Source: CAVQBP01 sp963848195 (GTDB lineage: Bacteria; Bacteroidota; Ignavibacteria; Ignavibacteriales; Ignavibacteriaceae). From it: 64,000 bases of DNA. The notes under the pieces are model-generated. The model saw only the letters and a list, made by a program, of their open reading frames with translations. It ran no database searches and was not told the origin of the DNA. The stretch spans positions 299,727-363,726 of the forward strand of contig CAWKCY010000017.1 in the NCBI GenBank assembly GCA_963848195.1, given 5' to 3'. Each line of letters opens with the position of its first letter. The stretch's first letter is position 1. The position numbers and the translations under genes are program-made. Below are positions 46,684 to 58,896 of this stretch, in pieces.

Positions 46684-46706
46684 TGTAAACTGAAAGAGGT
46701 TTTACT

Positions 46707-48235
46707 TTGCAGATTATTGTTATTGCTTCGACAAATGGAGGGGTTCTCTCTAAATTATTAAACGTTAATTATTTTAAGGAGAAAATCAGCTGTGTTGTAT
46801 CTGATAGAGAATGTGGTGCGTTAAGAACTGCAAAAGAAGCTGGCATTAAGACTAAAATATTAAGAGCATCTACAGGGAAGAATTCTCCAATAACACTTTA
46901 AAAGAAATAAATATATCGAAAATTGATTTATTTATTTCTTTTTACACAAAATTATTTAAGGGACGACTTCTAAAAAAAGTAGAATATAAGCTAATTAATT
47001 TACATCCCTCTTTATTACCAGCATTTCCAGGCATGGATGGTTTTCATGATACAATAAAAGCGGAACCAGGTTTATTGGTTCCACAATTCATTTTGTAGAT
47101 GATGGAATAGATACTGGATTACCAATTGTACAGTCTGTCATTCCCTTTGATCATAGTAAACCGATCGAAGAGTTGAGGCATATGGTTTTTGTCGATCAAT
47201 GCCGTACTTTACTTCAGGTTATAAGATGGTTTGAAGAAAAACGAATTAAAATTATTGATAATAAAGTATTTATTGAAAATGCAAATTATGGTAACGGATT
47301 ATATTCACCGAAACTCGATTTTGAAGAGGCAATAAAATTTAGTGTTCCTATTCCAAACTTGAATAATGCCCCTCAAAGTTGCGAATCTAATTTTGAAAAT
47401 GAAAGCATTATTGATTTACGATCGAAAACAAATCATCCGTTTAGTTTATTGTACAGCGAGATTTATAAAAATGCCTTACTAGCCGGCAAATTAGTAAATG
47501 GGCGTTCACAACCAGGATTGAGTTTAAAGGGTATATCGCCATTCGTTTTGGCTGCTGAAAGTGCATTGGAATATGGAATTGAAAGGGAAGATGTAACTAG
47601 AGTAATTGAAGAGGTATTGTCAAAATATTATGAGATGGTGAGACCTAAGAGTGCAAGTGAATGGTTGGGACTAGATTTGGAGGAGAATAACAAATTAACT
47701 CAAGCGCCTCCTTGGGGCGCAGTTTTTCCTTGGAGAGCTAGAACATTGACATCATATCAGCAAGCTTATGAAAAGCAGCTGTAAAGGAAAATAAAATTCT
47801 TGGAACTAAATTCGATATTACAAAAGGCTGGTTATTCTGTGGACCGGTTTCTTACGAAAAGATAAAAATTGAAGCAATGAGATTAACTTATGTCCTTAAA
47901 AATATTCTAGAAACGGTTACAAGCGATGGAACTCATCCGAAGGAGATGTTAGAGCTACAGCACTAATAAATGAATATGATGATTGGCGATGGCTAATAAC
48001 GGCAGGAAATCATAGAGCATCTGCAGCATCAGCTTTGGGGTATACAGAAATTCCTATTCGTGTGAATTTAATAATTAACCGTCGGCATGTAAAATATTGG
48101 CCTCATGTATTAAGTGGACTTTTTAGCATCGATAACGCTTTGAAAGTATTTGATAATTATTTTGAAGGATTAACTCCGCCGGTTACAAGCAATTGGTTAA
48201 GTTTAAAATTATCAAAACAGGAGATTGAATGTTAG
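46707..48235 (+). pseudogene. Formyltransferase fused to a ParB-like domain, four frameshifts
   Basis: The start is TTG 46707 with AAAGAGGT upstream. The first 190 residues are a formyltransferase, like PurN or sugar N-formyltransferases. Asn-His are in INLHPSLLPAF and the Asp in FVDDGIDTG. The second part (about 300 residues) holds PPWGAVFPWRAR and ends with LITAGNHRASAASALGY, like ParB/Srx-type nucleotide-handling folds. One-base shifts fall near 46880, 47090, 47780 and 47945. Downstream of an aminotransferase, it could N-formylate an amino sugar. The fusion is not one I know. Confidence 0.65.
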
Positions 48236-49052
48236 TAAAAACAGAAGAAATAAATTTAATGAATAACGATTTTGAAATAATAAACAAATTAAATAAAATT
48301 TTATTGAAAACCACAAAGACAGAAAAGCATAGAGGCTATCATATTCTCCCTGAAAGATTAAATAGTAAAATAACTGATGACGAAATTAAGTCTAAGCCGG
48401 TTTTTTATGAAAAAGAAAGAATGGACTTCTTTAGAGTTTACGTGGATTTTAAAAACAAATCAATTTTGGATATCGGGTGCAACACTGGTTATTTTTTATT
48501 TGGGACTCTTGACGACGGAGCTGCAAAAGTGACGGGATATGAAGGTAAAACTCTTTGTAACGAATTTGTTAAAAAAGCAATTTATTTATTGGGTGAAGAG
48601 AATAAATTTAAGCATTTTAAAAAGTATTTTGACTTCTATGAAAGTAATGAAAAATATGATATTATTTTTTTACTTAATGTTCTTCATCATGTTGGTGACG
48701 ATTATGATGAAAAATCTTTAGCAATAAATGATGCTAAATTAAAAATTATAGACCAGCTTAATAATCTAGATAATACCGCCTCAATCCTTATTTATCAAAT
48801 GGGATTTAATTGGCAGGGAAATATAAAGACCTGTCTTTTTGAAAACGGTTTAAAATCAGAATGATTGAATATATAAAAAATGGAACTAAAAATCACTGGG
48901 ACATTATAGCAATAGGGATTCCCGAAAGATATAATGGCGAGATTGTTTATAAAGAGTTAAATGAAAAAAATATAGTTAGAGATGATTCATTAGGTGAATT
49001 TTTGAATAGACCACTTTTTATTCTCAAATCAAAAAGAAACAAAAAAAAATAG
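48229..49052 (+). pseudogene. Class I SAM-dependent methyltransferase, one frameshift
   Basis: The SAM motif is ILDIGCNTGYFLF, with the acidic loop in GYEGKTL and post-motif LNVLHHVGDD. The N-terminal half is helical. AGGAG lies before ATG 48229, which overlaps the previous stop, so this is a true gene start. A one-base shift near 48857 joins ...ENGLKSE to MIEYIKNGTKN and the frame then runs to 49052. The product should methylate a sugar or lipid-linked glycan. The 3' end runs into an A-rich tract one base before the next ATG. Confidence 0.72.
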
Positions 49053-49053
49053 A

Positions 49054-49880
49054 ATGAATATTTCCAACATCATGGTGAGCGTTTGTTGTTTAGCTTATAA
49101 TCATGAAAGTTATATCAGACAAACCATTGAAGGTTTTTTAATACAGAAAACTACTTTTCCGATCGAAATAATTATTCATGATGATGCTTCAACTGATCAA
49201 ACAGCGGTGATTATACAAGAATATTATAACCGATTTCCTGAAATCATTGTCCCGATTTTTCAAACAGAAAATCAATATTCAAAAGGTATTCGACCATCAC
49301 CAACATTTGTTTGGCCAAAAGCTCGAGGTAAATATATTGCACTGTGTGAAGGTGATGATTACTGGACTGATCCGGATAAACTGCAAAAGCAGGTAGATTT
49401 TCTTGAGGCTCATTATGATTTTGCTATTTGTTTTCACGAAGTCGGTGTTAGGTGTAATGATGAATCGACCCCGTCTCATATATATTTCACAATTCGAGTG
49501 GAATGAAATAGATACCAACAAGGATACCTTTACCATCGAAGATGCAATTCGCGGTCCGTTTATCGTTACCTGCAGTTTGGTTTTTAGGAATGAATTGGGA
49601 CAATTACCTGAATGGTATTAGGAAAGCAGCGAGTGCAGATATTGCATTGAGTATTCTTGTAACAAAAGACAAAAAAATAAAATTTCTAAATGAGGTAATG
49701 GGAATTTATCGAAAACATAAAGGCGGTGTTACAGTAAATCATAAAGGAAATTGGATTTATTTAAAATCGTATTGAAATGTTGATAAATATTGATAATCAT
49801 TTTGAAGGAAAATATAGAAAATTTATAACAAGCACTATTTTAAATTCTTTGAAGGCAATCAAGTCTCCCGGAAATCTTAG
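49054..49880 (+). pseudogene. Module 1 of the giant protein: GT2 glycosyltransferase (GT-A fold)
   Basis: The module starts MNISNIMVSVCCLAYNHESYIRQ and has IIIHDDASTDQT, and CEGDDYWTDP as the metal-binding DxD. Frame shifts of one base fall near 49470, 49618 and 49760. The joined frame continues without a stop or new start into module 2. It is the first of about eleven modules running to 59991. The donor is unknown; GT2 enzymes of this type use nucleotide sugars and invert. Confidence 0.7.
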
Positions 49881-50910
49881 CCCGGCGTTATACTTTGAAT
49901 TATTTTCAAATTATCCCAACGTATTATCTTTCTTCGTTAATCATTCCGTTGGTCATATAAATAACGATAGAGCTTTCTGTACAATAATTACGCACAACTA
50001 TATCCCATATGCATTAGCAATTTTATCTTCTCTTACAAAATTCAACGAGGGCATAACTTTCCATGTTTTGATATCGAACTCGCCCGAAGTTGTTTATTCA
50101 CCTGATCCCAGGCTAAAGTTTTATAATATAAATGATTTGATTGCAGATGAAATTATTCAGATTCGAAGCAAAGTATTCATCCTTGTATCACGATGCTTTT
50201 AGATGGTCTATGAAACCGGTATTTATGAAATATTTATTGGATAGTAATCATGTCAAAAAACTGATCTATATTGATTCTGATATACATTTTTTCAATGATT
50301 ATAATTTTTTATTTGATTATCTGGATTCCTGCAATATACTTTTAACCCCTCACTGGCAATCTTCAGATCCGTTGAAAGATGAATCGAACTTTAAATGCTT
50401 ACTCACAAGCGGTTTTTATAATGCCGGGTTTATCGGCGTTAATAAAAAAGCGATCGAAGCATTAAATTGGTGGGCTGAAGTTTGCCTATATAATTGTGAA
50501 ATTAAACCCGAAACCGGGAATTTTGTCGATCAAACATATTTGGACTTTTTCCATTATCTTTTTGACGGCATAAAGATTATCAAACACAAGGGATGCAACG
50601 TTGCAAACTGGAATCAAGTGGAATGTAAAAGAACCAGTACTCTTGGTGGGAAGTATTAATAAACAATGAATTCCCTATCGTGTTTATTCATTTTACGGCC
50701 AGTACAATAAGAGGCATCCTTTCAGGAGCAGATAAATACCTTTCTTACCATCTCCAAACTTTTAATTCAATATTATCTGAATTTCAAGATGCAGTTAAAA
50801 AAGATTGCAACCAAACTAAAATCGGTTTGGATATTTCCGTTCCGGGATATAAAAGAGGAAGAAGCAAACATATGATTGGAAAACTATTTCCCTGCCGGCT
50901 AGTGTAAAAT
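49881..50910 (+). pseudogene. Module 2: GT8-like/nucleotide-diphospho-sugar transferase
   Basis: The module reads AFCTIITHNYIPYALAILSSL, then LIYIDSDIHFFNDY with a DxD-type metal site. TSGFYNAGFIGV and FVDQTYLDFF follow, with a Trp-Asn near VANWN. It fits GT8-like retaining transferases. Shifts near 50172, 50652 and 50890. No start codon with a ribosome site separates it from module 1. Confidence 0.6.
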
Positions 50911-51780
50911 CAATCTCAACAATGCTCTCAATTGATGAGCGAAAGTTTTTATATGAATTTGGGGAAAAAATTATTGGAAGGAAATAGGTGCAATTGTCGA
51001 TGCCGGATGCTTTTTAGGCGGTTCGACTCTCTCTTTGGCAATGGGATTGACCGAAAACAGCAATGATCCGAATAAAGAAAAAGTTATACATTCTTACGAT
51101 TTATTCATTGCCGATAATCATCAATGTAATTCTTATCTTAAAAAAATAGGAAATTATTCCCCGGGAGATTCCACACGTTCGATTTTCGACAAGAATATAT
51201 CGGAAGTATCGAATCTTGTTAAAGTATTTGAAGGGGGACCTAAATAATTATAAATGGACGGGTAAACCAATTGAAATTTTGTTCATCGACGTAGCAAAAA
51301 CATGGGAGTTAAACGATCACATTGTAAATGAATTTTTCGCATATTAATGCCAAATCATTCCAATTGTTATCCAACATGATTTTGTACATCCTACATGTCC
51401 TTGGCTGGCAATCACAATGGAATTATTCGCCGAATATTTTGAACCCATTGAATATGTACCTTCAAACTCGTTAGTCTTTTTATACAAAAAAGAAATACCT
51501 GCGGAAATTCTGAATAATAATATTGTTTCGAAATTGTCCAAAGAAGAAAAAATCCTTTTGATGAATAATGTAATTGAAAGATACAGCAAGTTGTTAACGA
51601 AGGAAGAAATGGTAGAATTAGACTGTGCAAGGATAATTTTATTATTAAACCAAATAGGATTGTCGGAGGCCGAGCACGAACTTTCCCGTATAAAAACAGA
51701 GTATGCTGGGATTTCCAGATTAGATGGTGCGGTTAAATGGGTTAATAAATGTATCGATAAGTTCAATAAAACTAATGGAG
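50911..51780 (+). pseudogene. Module 3: TylF-like SAM methyltransferase domain
   Basis: IVDAGCFLGGSTLSLAMGL is a SAM motif I. It is followed by IHSYDLFIADNHQ, the acidic ILFIDVAKTWEL and a VIQHDFVHPTCPWL segment with a likely catalytic Asp. This layout resembles TylF/macrocin-O-methyltransferases. Shifts near 50962, 51232 and 51342 (the last a compensating pair). From 51417 the frame runs on without a break into module 4, so these two are truly fused. Confidence 0.6.
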
Positions 51781-52527
51781 AAATTAGTGATGCCAATAGT
51801 GCGTTCTTAAATCCGGAATTAACCAAACAAAATGTTGATTTGTTTCATGTTCGCAAAAGTATTCTGAATGCTTTAACAAATCATTTAAGTGAGTTTAGCG
51901 GTACCTTGCTTGATATCGGCTGCGGTCAAATGCCTTACCGTGAATATATACTTTCAAAATCGACTATATCGAAATATATCGGAATTGATACCGAGAATCC
52001 AACTTATCAAAAGAATACTAAACCCGATTTATTTTGGAATGGTAAAACTATTCCTATGGAAGATAGTTCTGCAGACACAGTAATGGCAACAGAATTATTT
52101 GAACATGTGCCTGATATTCAATTAGTATTGAATGAAATAAATAGGGTATTGAAACCAGGAGGCTTATTGTTTTTTACGGTACCTTTCCTATGGCCGCTTC
52201 ATGATGCTCCCCATGATGAATATCGATATACTCCTTTTTCATTAGAGAGACATTTGAATACTGCTGGTTTTCTTAACGTAAATATAAAAGCTTTTGGTGG
52301 ATTGGAATGCAAGTCTTGCACAGATGATTGGCCTTTGGTTAAAAAGGAGCGAATTGCAGAAAGAACAAAAAGATGCTTTTACAAGTGGACTTTTTAATTT
52401 TTATAAATATTTATTAAATACAGATGAAATCCCTCAAACATTTAATAGTCAAATTATGACAACTGGTTTTGCAGGAACAGCTTTAAAAAAAGAAAAAGAA
52501 GAAACATTTGTGAGATTATACGACTGA
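51781..52527 (+). pseudogene. Module 4: Methyltransferase type 11 domain
   Basis: TLLDIGCGQMPYREYI is motif I, followed by DTVMATELFEHV and the post-motif NRVLKPGGLLFFTVPF. The C-terminal lobe continues after an inserted T near 52300 as NASLAQMIGLWLKR. The open frame 51417-52397 covers the end of module 3 and most of this one. A glycan O- or N-methyltransferase is likely. Another shift near 52525 leads into module 5. Confidence 0.65.
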
Positions 52528-53700
52528 TACTGAACCGAAAAATAAATACGTTCCAAACAAAAATAAAATTGTTGTTATCCAAGGTGGTTTTCCGTCAGTT
52601 TCTGCTACTTTTATTTTAGATCAAATAACCGGTTTAATTGATAGGGGATTTGCTATTGAGAACTGGGCTACATACAAAACATCTACAAATATAATTCATG
52701 AAGATATCAAGAAATATAATCTCATTAATAATACAAGGTATATAAAATTTCCCCCTGAAATATTAAAAAACGATTTCCAGGGGGGGCTGAAGGATTTTTA
52801 TTTAAGAAATAATATTGAAAGCCTGGATAGTATAAGCGCTTTTCATGTTCATTATGGAGCTAATTTTAACCTTTTTGAACCACTATTTAGATCGACTGAC
52901 AAATTTGTTTTAGTTTCTTTTCATGGGTATGATGCATCGAGGTATTTTAAACAAAACGGGGATAACTGTTATAATTATTTGTTTCATAGAGCTAATCTAA
53001 TTACAGTACCAAGCCACTTCATGAAAAACGAGTTGGTAAAATAGAGGGTGCAATCCTGAAAAAATAATAATTCATCGCTATGGAATTGATTCTGAAAAAT
53101 TTAACTATACCGAACGGAAATATTATAATGATAAAGTAATCTTTTTAACAGTTGGAAGATTTGTTGAAAAGAAAGGGATTGAGTACTCGTTAAAAGCACT
53201 CGCTAAGCTGCCTGATAAAATTCACTGGGAATATAGAATAGTTGGCGAGGGGGATTTACTTAATAATTATAAAGATATCATTGAAGAAAATAACATTAAA
53301 TCTAGTGTTAAGTTTCTAGGGTCAAAGACAAAATCCGGGAGTTATCCAAGAAATGAAATCGGCGGATATCTTTGTACTTACCAGTATAACCGCTCAGGAT
53401 GGGGACAGCGAAGGAATGCCGGTAGCTTTAATAGAAGCACATGCAATGGGCTTGCCTGTTATTAGTACTTATCATACCGGAATACCAGAACTAGTTAATC
53501 ATGAAAAAACAGGTTTACTTTCCAAAAGAAAAGGATGTTAACTCTATTGCCGAAAATATGTTGAGATTATCATCTAAAAAAAATATCTGGAAGTATTTTA
53601 GCGAAAACGCTTTAGAAAAAGTAAAAGATGAATTCGATATAAATAAGTTAAATGATAGACTTTTTTCTTTACTTGACGGGAAAAGAACAACAAATGAGCG
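52528..53700 (+). pseudogene. Module 5: GT4 glycosyltransferase (GT-B fold)
   Basis: The N-terminal half reads VVIQGGFPSVSATFILDQ then FHVHYGANF and VSFHGYDASRYF. After a shift near 53045 the C-terminal half has LTVGRFVEKKGIEYSLKA. It then shows GMPVALIEAHAMGLPVIST (the donor-site Glu pair region) and a Gly-rich GIPELV. More shifts near 53335 and 53515. The first half has no ATG near its beginning, which supports fusion to module 4. Confidence 0.7.
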
Positions 53701-54480
53701 CAAAGATGAATTCAAACATTTACTTGCAAATAAAAATTGGAGCCATAAAGAAAAATTATATGCTGATCAGATCTATAACTACAGTATAAATAAAGTTATT
53801 AATAGACCAAATATCTCTGTGATTGTTATTTCGTGGAGATTACATCCTGACAATGTTAAGAGTTTTCAAGTTTTAGAAAAACAAAGAGATCAAAACTTTG
53901 AATTGATCTTTGTAAATAACGGTGCAGATGATAAAGAGTTCGAACCATTAAGACCCTTTATAGATAAATATATTAAGCTGAATAAAAATACAGGTGCTTA
54001 TTTAGCCAGAAATATAGGAGCAGTGTTTGCAGAAGCTCCAATACTTTTATTTCTTGAAGATGACTGTATACCTGAAAGCAATTTAATTAAAGTACATCTT
54101 AATCTTTTTCAAGAATATGAAATAATAGCGTGCAGAGGAGTTTGTATACCTAAAAGTAATAATGTATTGAACAAACTTGCAAAACATTATTATCTGGGAG
54201 ATAAGTCCTTTCCCATCTTTCAGATTTAGAAGGTAATACTTCATATTCTTCTGATATATTCTACCAAGCGGGAGGCTGGGAATCATCAAATAGAATTTGG
54301 GGAGGAGGGGTTGACCTTTCAATCAGATTATTGGAAATAGAAAAGGATTTTAGAAAACAAATTTATTCTCCTGAACCAGTGATTTTTCATGATTATGTGA
54401 GAGATGAAAATCATCTTAATCAAAAATTGGAGCGGCAGGAAAAATCAAGACAAAGATTAAAATTAAAAGCATCTCAATTG
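53701..54480 (+). pseudogene. Module 6: GT2 glycosyltransferase
   Basis: The frame 53501-54229 joins the end of module 5 to this module without interruption: ISVIVISWRLHPDN, LIFVNNGADDKEF, LLFLEDDCIPESN (metal site). After a shift near 54220, YQAGGWESS and the GGGGVDLS-type loop complete the fold. It is followed by a basic linker. Confidence 0.68.
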
Positions 54481-55500
54481 GGATAGGCACTTTTAAAAGC
54501 TGGGAGAATTATCGCCAAAGAGAGGATTTGCTTATAAAAAAGGCTAGCTTAGTCAGCAGAACAAATACAGATACATTTGAAAAACCAAGCAAGAAATTAT
54601 TGCAAACTAATTTAACAGATGAATCTTATCTTATTGATCAAATAAAATCGAGTAAAAATATTTCTGAAGATTTAGTTAATTCTATAATTCATTATTTAAA
54701 AAATATAGGGGAGTCAAAGGATTTAGCTTTTTGGTTAAAAGATTTTATTCTAAATAAAGGCATAATCTCGAAACAGGAAATAAGAATGAGTCCATAATTG
54801 TATCGATTGTAGTTCCATGTTTTAATTATGGGAAATACTTATTTGAATGTGTCGAAAGTGTTTAAAACAAAAAATATAGAAATTGGGAAATAATTATTAT
54901 TGATGACGGCAGCACTGACAATACTGAAGATATTGCAAAAAAAATTATTTCTGAATTTAATGATTTTCATATATCTTATTATAAAGGTGAACATAGAGGA
55001 CTCGGTTATCCAAGGAATTATGGAGTAGAAAAAAGTAAAGGTAAATATATGCTTCCTCTCGATGTGGATGCATTCTTTCTTGCTCCTGAATTTTTAGAAA
55101 AAACAGTCCACATTTTGGATGGCGACAATAGCCTATCTTATGTAAGTACAAAAAGTCTTTTCTTCGGAACATCAAATAAAATCTGGCCACGTAGCAAATT
55201 TGAACCCTTATTACTTGTATGTAAAAATCAGCAGACAAATACAACACTTTATAGAAAGGAAATGTGGAAAGACATCGGCGGTTATTCACCCAATATGAAT
55301 GAAGGTTATATTGATTGGGAATTTTGGATTAGGGCAACTAAGAATGGATGGATAGGAACTCAATATTGACGAACCGTTATTTCTGTATAGAAGAAAAGAA
55401 AATTCAGTTGTGATGTATGCGAAAAATAAAGATGTGACTTTAAAACAAAAAATTATGCAACTTCATCCTGATGTTTATCAGATTTCGCAAACTTAAAGAT
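54481..55500 (+). pseudogene. Module 7: GT2 glycosyltransferase
   Basis: A helical linker (54528-54797) is followed by IVSIVVPCFNYGKYLFECVES, IIIIDDGSTDNTE and LPLDVDAFF (metal site). LYRKEMWKDIGGYSPNMNEGYIDWEFW ends the core. This is a textbook GT2 core. Shifts near 54470, 54780, 54865 (stop with compensating change), 55365 and 55490. Confidence 0.7.
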
Positions 55501-56800
55501 CTGCGTAATGGGTGAATTAAAGAAAATAAATTATATTCCTTCATATCTATTAAACCCAGATTGTAAGATTCAATTCAAATCATTTACTGCTGGAATAAAA
55601 CGACATACTCAAGATAAACTAAAAATTTTATTTATACTTCATGATTTTCCCTCATATCGGTCTGCTGGTGCGCAGCTCTTTGCTCTGTCTCTTGCAAAGC
55701 AAATAAATTCTTTGGGAAAAGCCGAAGTAGAAATTATCTACCCCGTTTTTAGAGAAACTTCCATGAATGATTATTCGATTAACGAATCAGTATATGAGGG
55801 GGTAAAAGTTTATGAACTTCATAAACCCAAAGTAAATGAAATAGGAAAAATTTATGACCAAAAAGTCTTTACGGCTTTTGATGAATTTTAAAGAAAATAA
55901 ATTTGATTTGAATGCATTATTCATGGATTAGGCCAATTAACTACAGCCCCTATTTTCGCTGCTGATAGTAATTCAATTAAAACAGTTATAACCTTACATG
56001 ATTTTTGGTTTTTATGCTATTATTGGCATTTCAGTCCGAAATAACCAGGACATATGTTCCCCTGGCCGGATTCGATTAAAAAATGTGCTGTTTGTTATCT
56101 TGAAGAAAATAAAGTTCTAAATTCCAAAGAAAATCTTACGAACCTTGAAAAATATAATGAAGTAAGAAAGCATATTTTCAAAGAGGCATATTCCAAAAAT
56201 TTGCAAGTTATATTCACCAAGTACATACCTCAAATCTGTTTTTGACAAGTTTGGATTTAATAAAATTGAAGTTTTAAGCAATGGATTAGAATATGAAATT
56301 CCTAAACCAAGATTAGTTCGAAACGATTCGGCTAAAATTATTTTTGGTTATGCAGGGCAAATAATAGTTCGAAAAGGGGTGAATCTATAATAGAATCTTT
56401 AAATCAATCAAAACATATAAAAATATTGAATTGCATATTTATGGTCCATTAAAAATTAACGAATTTGCTAGTAATCTAAAAGACTTAATTAATAGTGATA
56501 CAAAAATAAAATATTTCGGTGAATATAAATATGATGAAATAAGTCGAATTTTTCAAGGTTTTGATGTGCTAGTAATACCTTCACTGATGGATAATTATCC
56601 AACTATAATTCAAGAAGCATTTGCAAATAAATTACCAGTCATAGCTTCGAATGTTGGCGGAATTCCTGAATTAGTTTCAAATATGAAAAATGGAATTCTT
56701 GTAAAATCTGGTATGGTAACTGAACTCTCGAAGCAATGCAACTTGTTATAAATAACAAAGAAATACTTCAGATTTTCAAAATAATATCCCACTAATAAAA
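55501..56800 (+). pseudogene. Module 8: GT4 glycosyltransferase
   Basis: ILFILHDFPSYRSAGAQLFAL starts the N-terminal Rossmann half. IHGLGQLTTAP and TVITLHDFWFLC follow, and a Cys pair (KKCAVCYLEE) recalls the Cys-rich loop of some GT4 enzymes. The C-terminal half has FGYAGQIIVRKGVN, VIPSLMDNYPTIIQEAFANKLP and NVGGIPELV. The ATG at 55508 has no ribosome site, so I read it as internal. Shifts near 55880, 55920, 56040, 56228, 56385 and 56745. Confidence 0.68.
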
Positions 56801-57900
56801 AGTATGCACCAATCGGCAGTGGAATATTTGAATGAATATAAAAATCTTCTGGAATTGAATCGCATGGAAATAAGGGAGAAATATATTGTCCAGTTTTATG
56901 TATATAAAAATGTTCATTGGCCGATGTTTGAAGAGTTGTTCCAATATCTTGAAAAACTGCCTGAGGTCAAAGAGATTGTTATTTGTCTACCGAATATTCC
57001 TAATCTGGTTGTCGGAGATAGTTACAAATTAATAGATAAACTAATGAATCTTGGAGTACGGATAACAGTTCACCCAAAAGATGCAAAGGCAGATGTAACA
57101 TTTATTGCCGATACAATTGCCGGTAAGGTATATGGTTGCGGAAAGATCGTGAACATAGGACATGGAACAATATCAAAAGGTTACTACTTTACAGAAAGTT
57201 TCTGGACTGAAAGAGAAGATTTGGTTGATCTTTTATGCGTTCCGGGAGAATTCGCAAAAAATCAATTAGGAATGTACTAAAAACTCGCGTCGTTTCTACC
57301 GGAATGCCTAAGATGGACCCGGTGTTCCGTGGAGAATTCCGCAGAGATCAATTATGTAAAGAGTTAAATCTAAATCCAATTAAAAAAATAGTATTGTACG
57401 CGCCCACATTTAATTTCGATTTAAGCTCTCTTTATGATTTTGCAGATAATTTTCATTTACTTGCAAATCAGAACTATTATATATGATAAAATTACATGGT
57501 TCCACTCCACCGAATTTCATCCAAAAGTATAAGGAAATTGCAAACTCTGCTGAAAATATAAGATATATTGAAGATACAAATTTAGCCATGTATATTGGGG
57601 GTGCCGATATAATGATCTCAGATGTTTCTTCTGCCTTCATGAATTTATGGCCCTGGACAAACCGGTTATCCTTTATAATAATCCTAATGTAAAAAATTAT
57701 CATGGTTATAATGCAAGTAATATTGAATATATATGGCGTAACCTTGGAACGCAGGTTTCTTCTTTCAATCAGTTAGCTGATGAATTAAATCATATTATTA
57801 AGTATGGGGATAACAAATCTGAAATAAGAAAAGAATATGCTAAACAACTGTTTTCAGATTTTAATGGTAATGCTTCGAAAAATGTTTGGAAAGAAAGTTG
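56801..57900 (+). pseudogene. Module 9: CDP-glycerol glycerophosphotransferase-like domain
   Basis: The frame 56804-57280 carries the end of module 8 and the start of this one. Motifs in order: FYVYKNVHWPMFEEL, GKIVNIGHGTISKGYYF, LLCVPGEFAKNQL, VVSTGMPKMD, LYAPTFN, IKLHGST, IEDTNLAMYIGGADIMISDVSS and KPVILYNNPN. These match PF04464 (TagB/TagF class): the HG of IGHGT, the APT box, the IKLH box and the D-x-SS box. Family members transfer glycerol-phosphate from CDP-glycerol. Shifts near 57272, 57482, 57648 and 57890. Confidence 0.72.
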
Positions 57901-58896
57901 AAAACTATTAAAGGAAAATCCAATAAATGAAGAACAAATAATTATTTCAATCATTCTAACGCTTAACTCTGAAAATATAATTTTTATTAGGAATATATTA
58001 AGCCAGATTCAATTTCATTCTATAATGCCAATTGAATTTGTTATTGTAAAAGCTAACAATGAATTATGCAGCGATTTTTTAGAGACTATTAAAGATTTTG
58101 GTGAATATTATTCTTTAAAGGTAATGCGCAGATTGATAAAGTTGATCCCGTTATACAAGGATTAAAAAATGCATCCGGAGATTATATAATTGTATTGCGG
58201 GATGGTGTAAATATTTTTAAGAATTTTGATTATGTTATACACAAATCATTCCAAGCAAATCCTGATATAGCAGCTATTACCGGCTTAACAATATCTGATA
58301 ATCCAGAAATAAATTTCAAAAATTATATAAATGCAAATGATAATTTAGAATTTGAAAGACTTGCTTATGAATTTATTAATAATTTCAAGGAAAAGATTTA
58401 CATAAACTTTTAAAATCAAATCAAATACTTCCGGTTTTAGTACTACGGAAAAAATTCTTCGATTTCGACCAATTTAAATCTTTTCACGATATATTCATTC
58501 ACTTATTGGAAAACGGGGAACTACATATCTCTCATTCATTTTTTTATACTGCCATTGATAAGGGACTTCAGAGTGAAATTAAAGAATTATGGAATCGAGA
58601 TTTTTAATTCGACCGGAAATGCGAACAAAAATAATTGCTGAATTAATTAAACGTATTTCGTTCCCTGAACTTTTTGAATTATTAATCGATAATCTAAATA
58701 GATTTAATTTAAACTTACCGAAATTGTAAAAATAGCTACACAAAGTCTGGGGCAAAGATTTTACGATCTTAATACAAACACAAATTAGAAAAGATTATAA
58801 CCGGGTCTAAATTAGCAAGTTCATTGAAAAAGGATATAGAACTATTATCCATTCTTCAAAAGAACAAATTAAATGAATGTTTAAACCCAGAAATCA
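57901..58896 (+). pseudogene. Module 10: degenerate GT2-like domain plus linker
   Basis: IIISIILTLNSENIIFIRNIL, then NASGDYIIVLRDGVNIF and a long helical linker to the next glycerophosphotransferase module. The normal DxD is weak (RDGVN). It may be a non-catalytic or altered GT-A fold. The C-terminal part of 61014-63515 looks like a relative. Shifts near 58120, 58405, 58605, 58725 and 58790. Confidence 0.5.
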
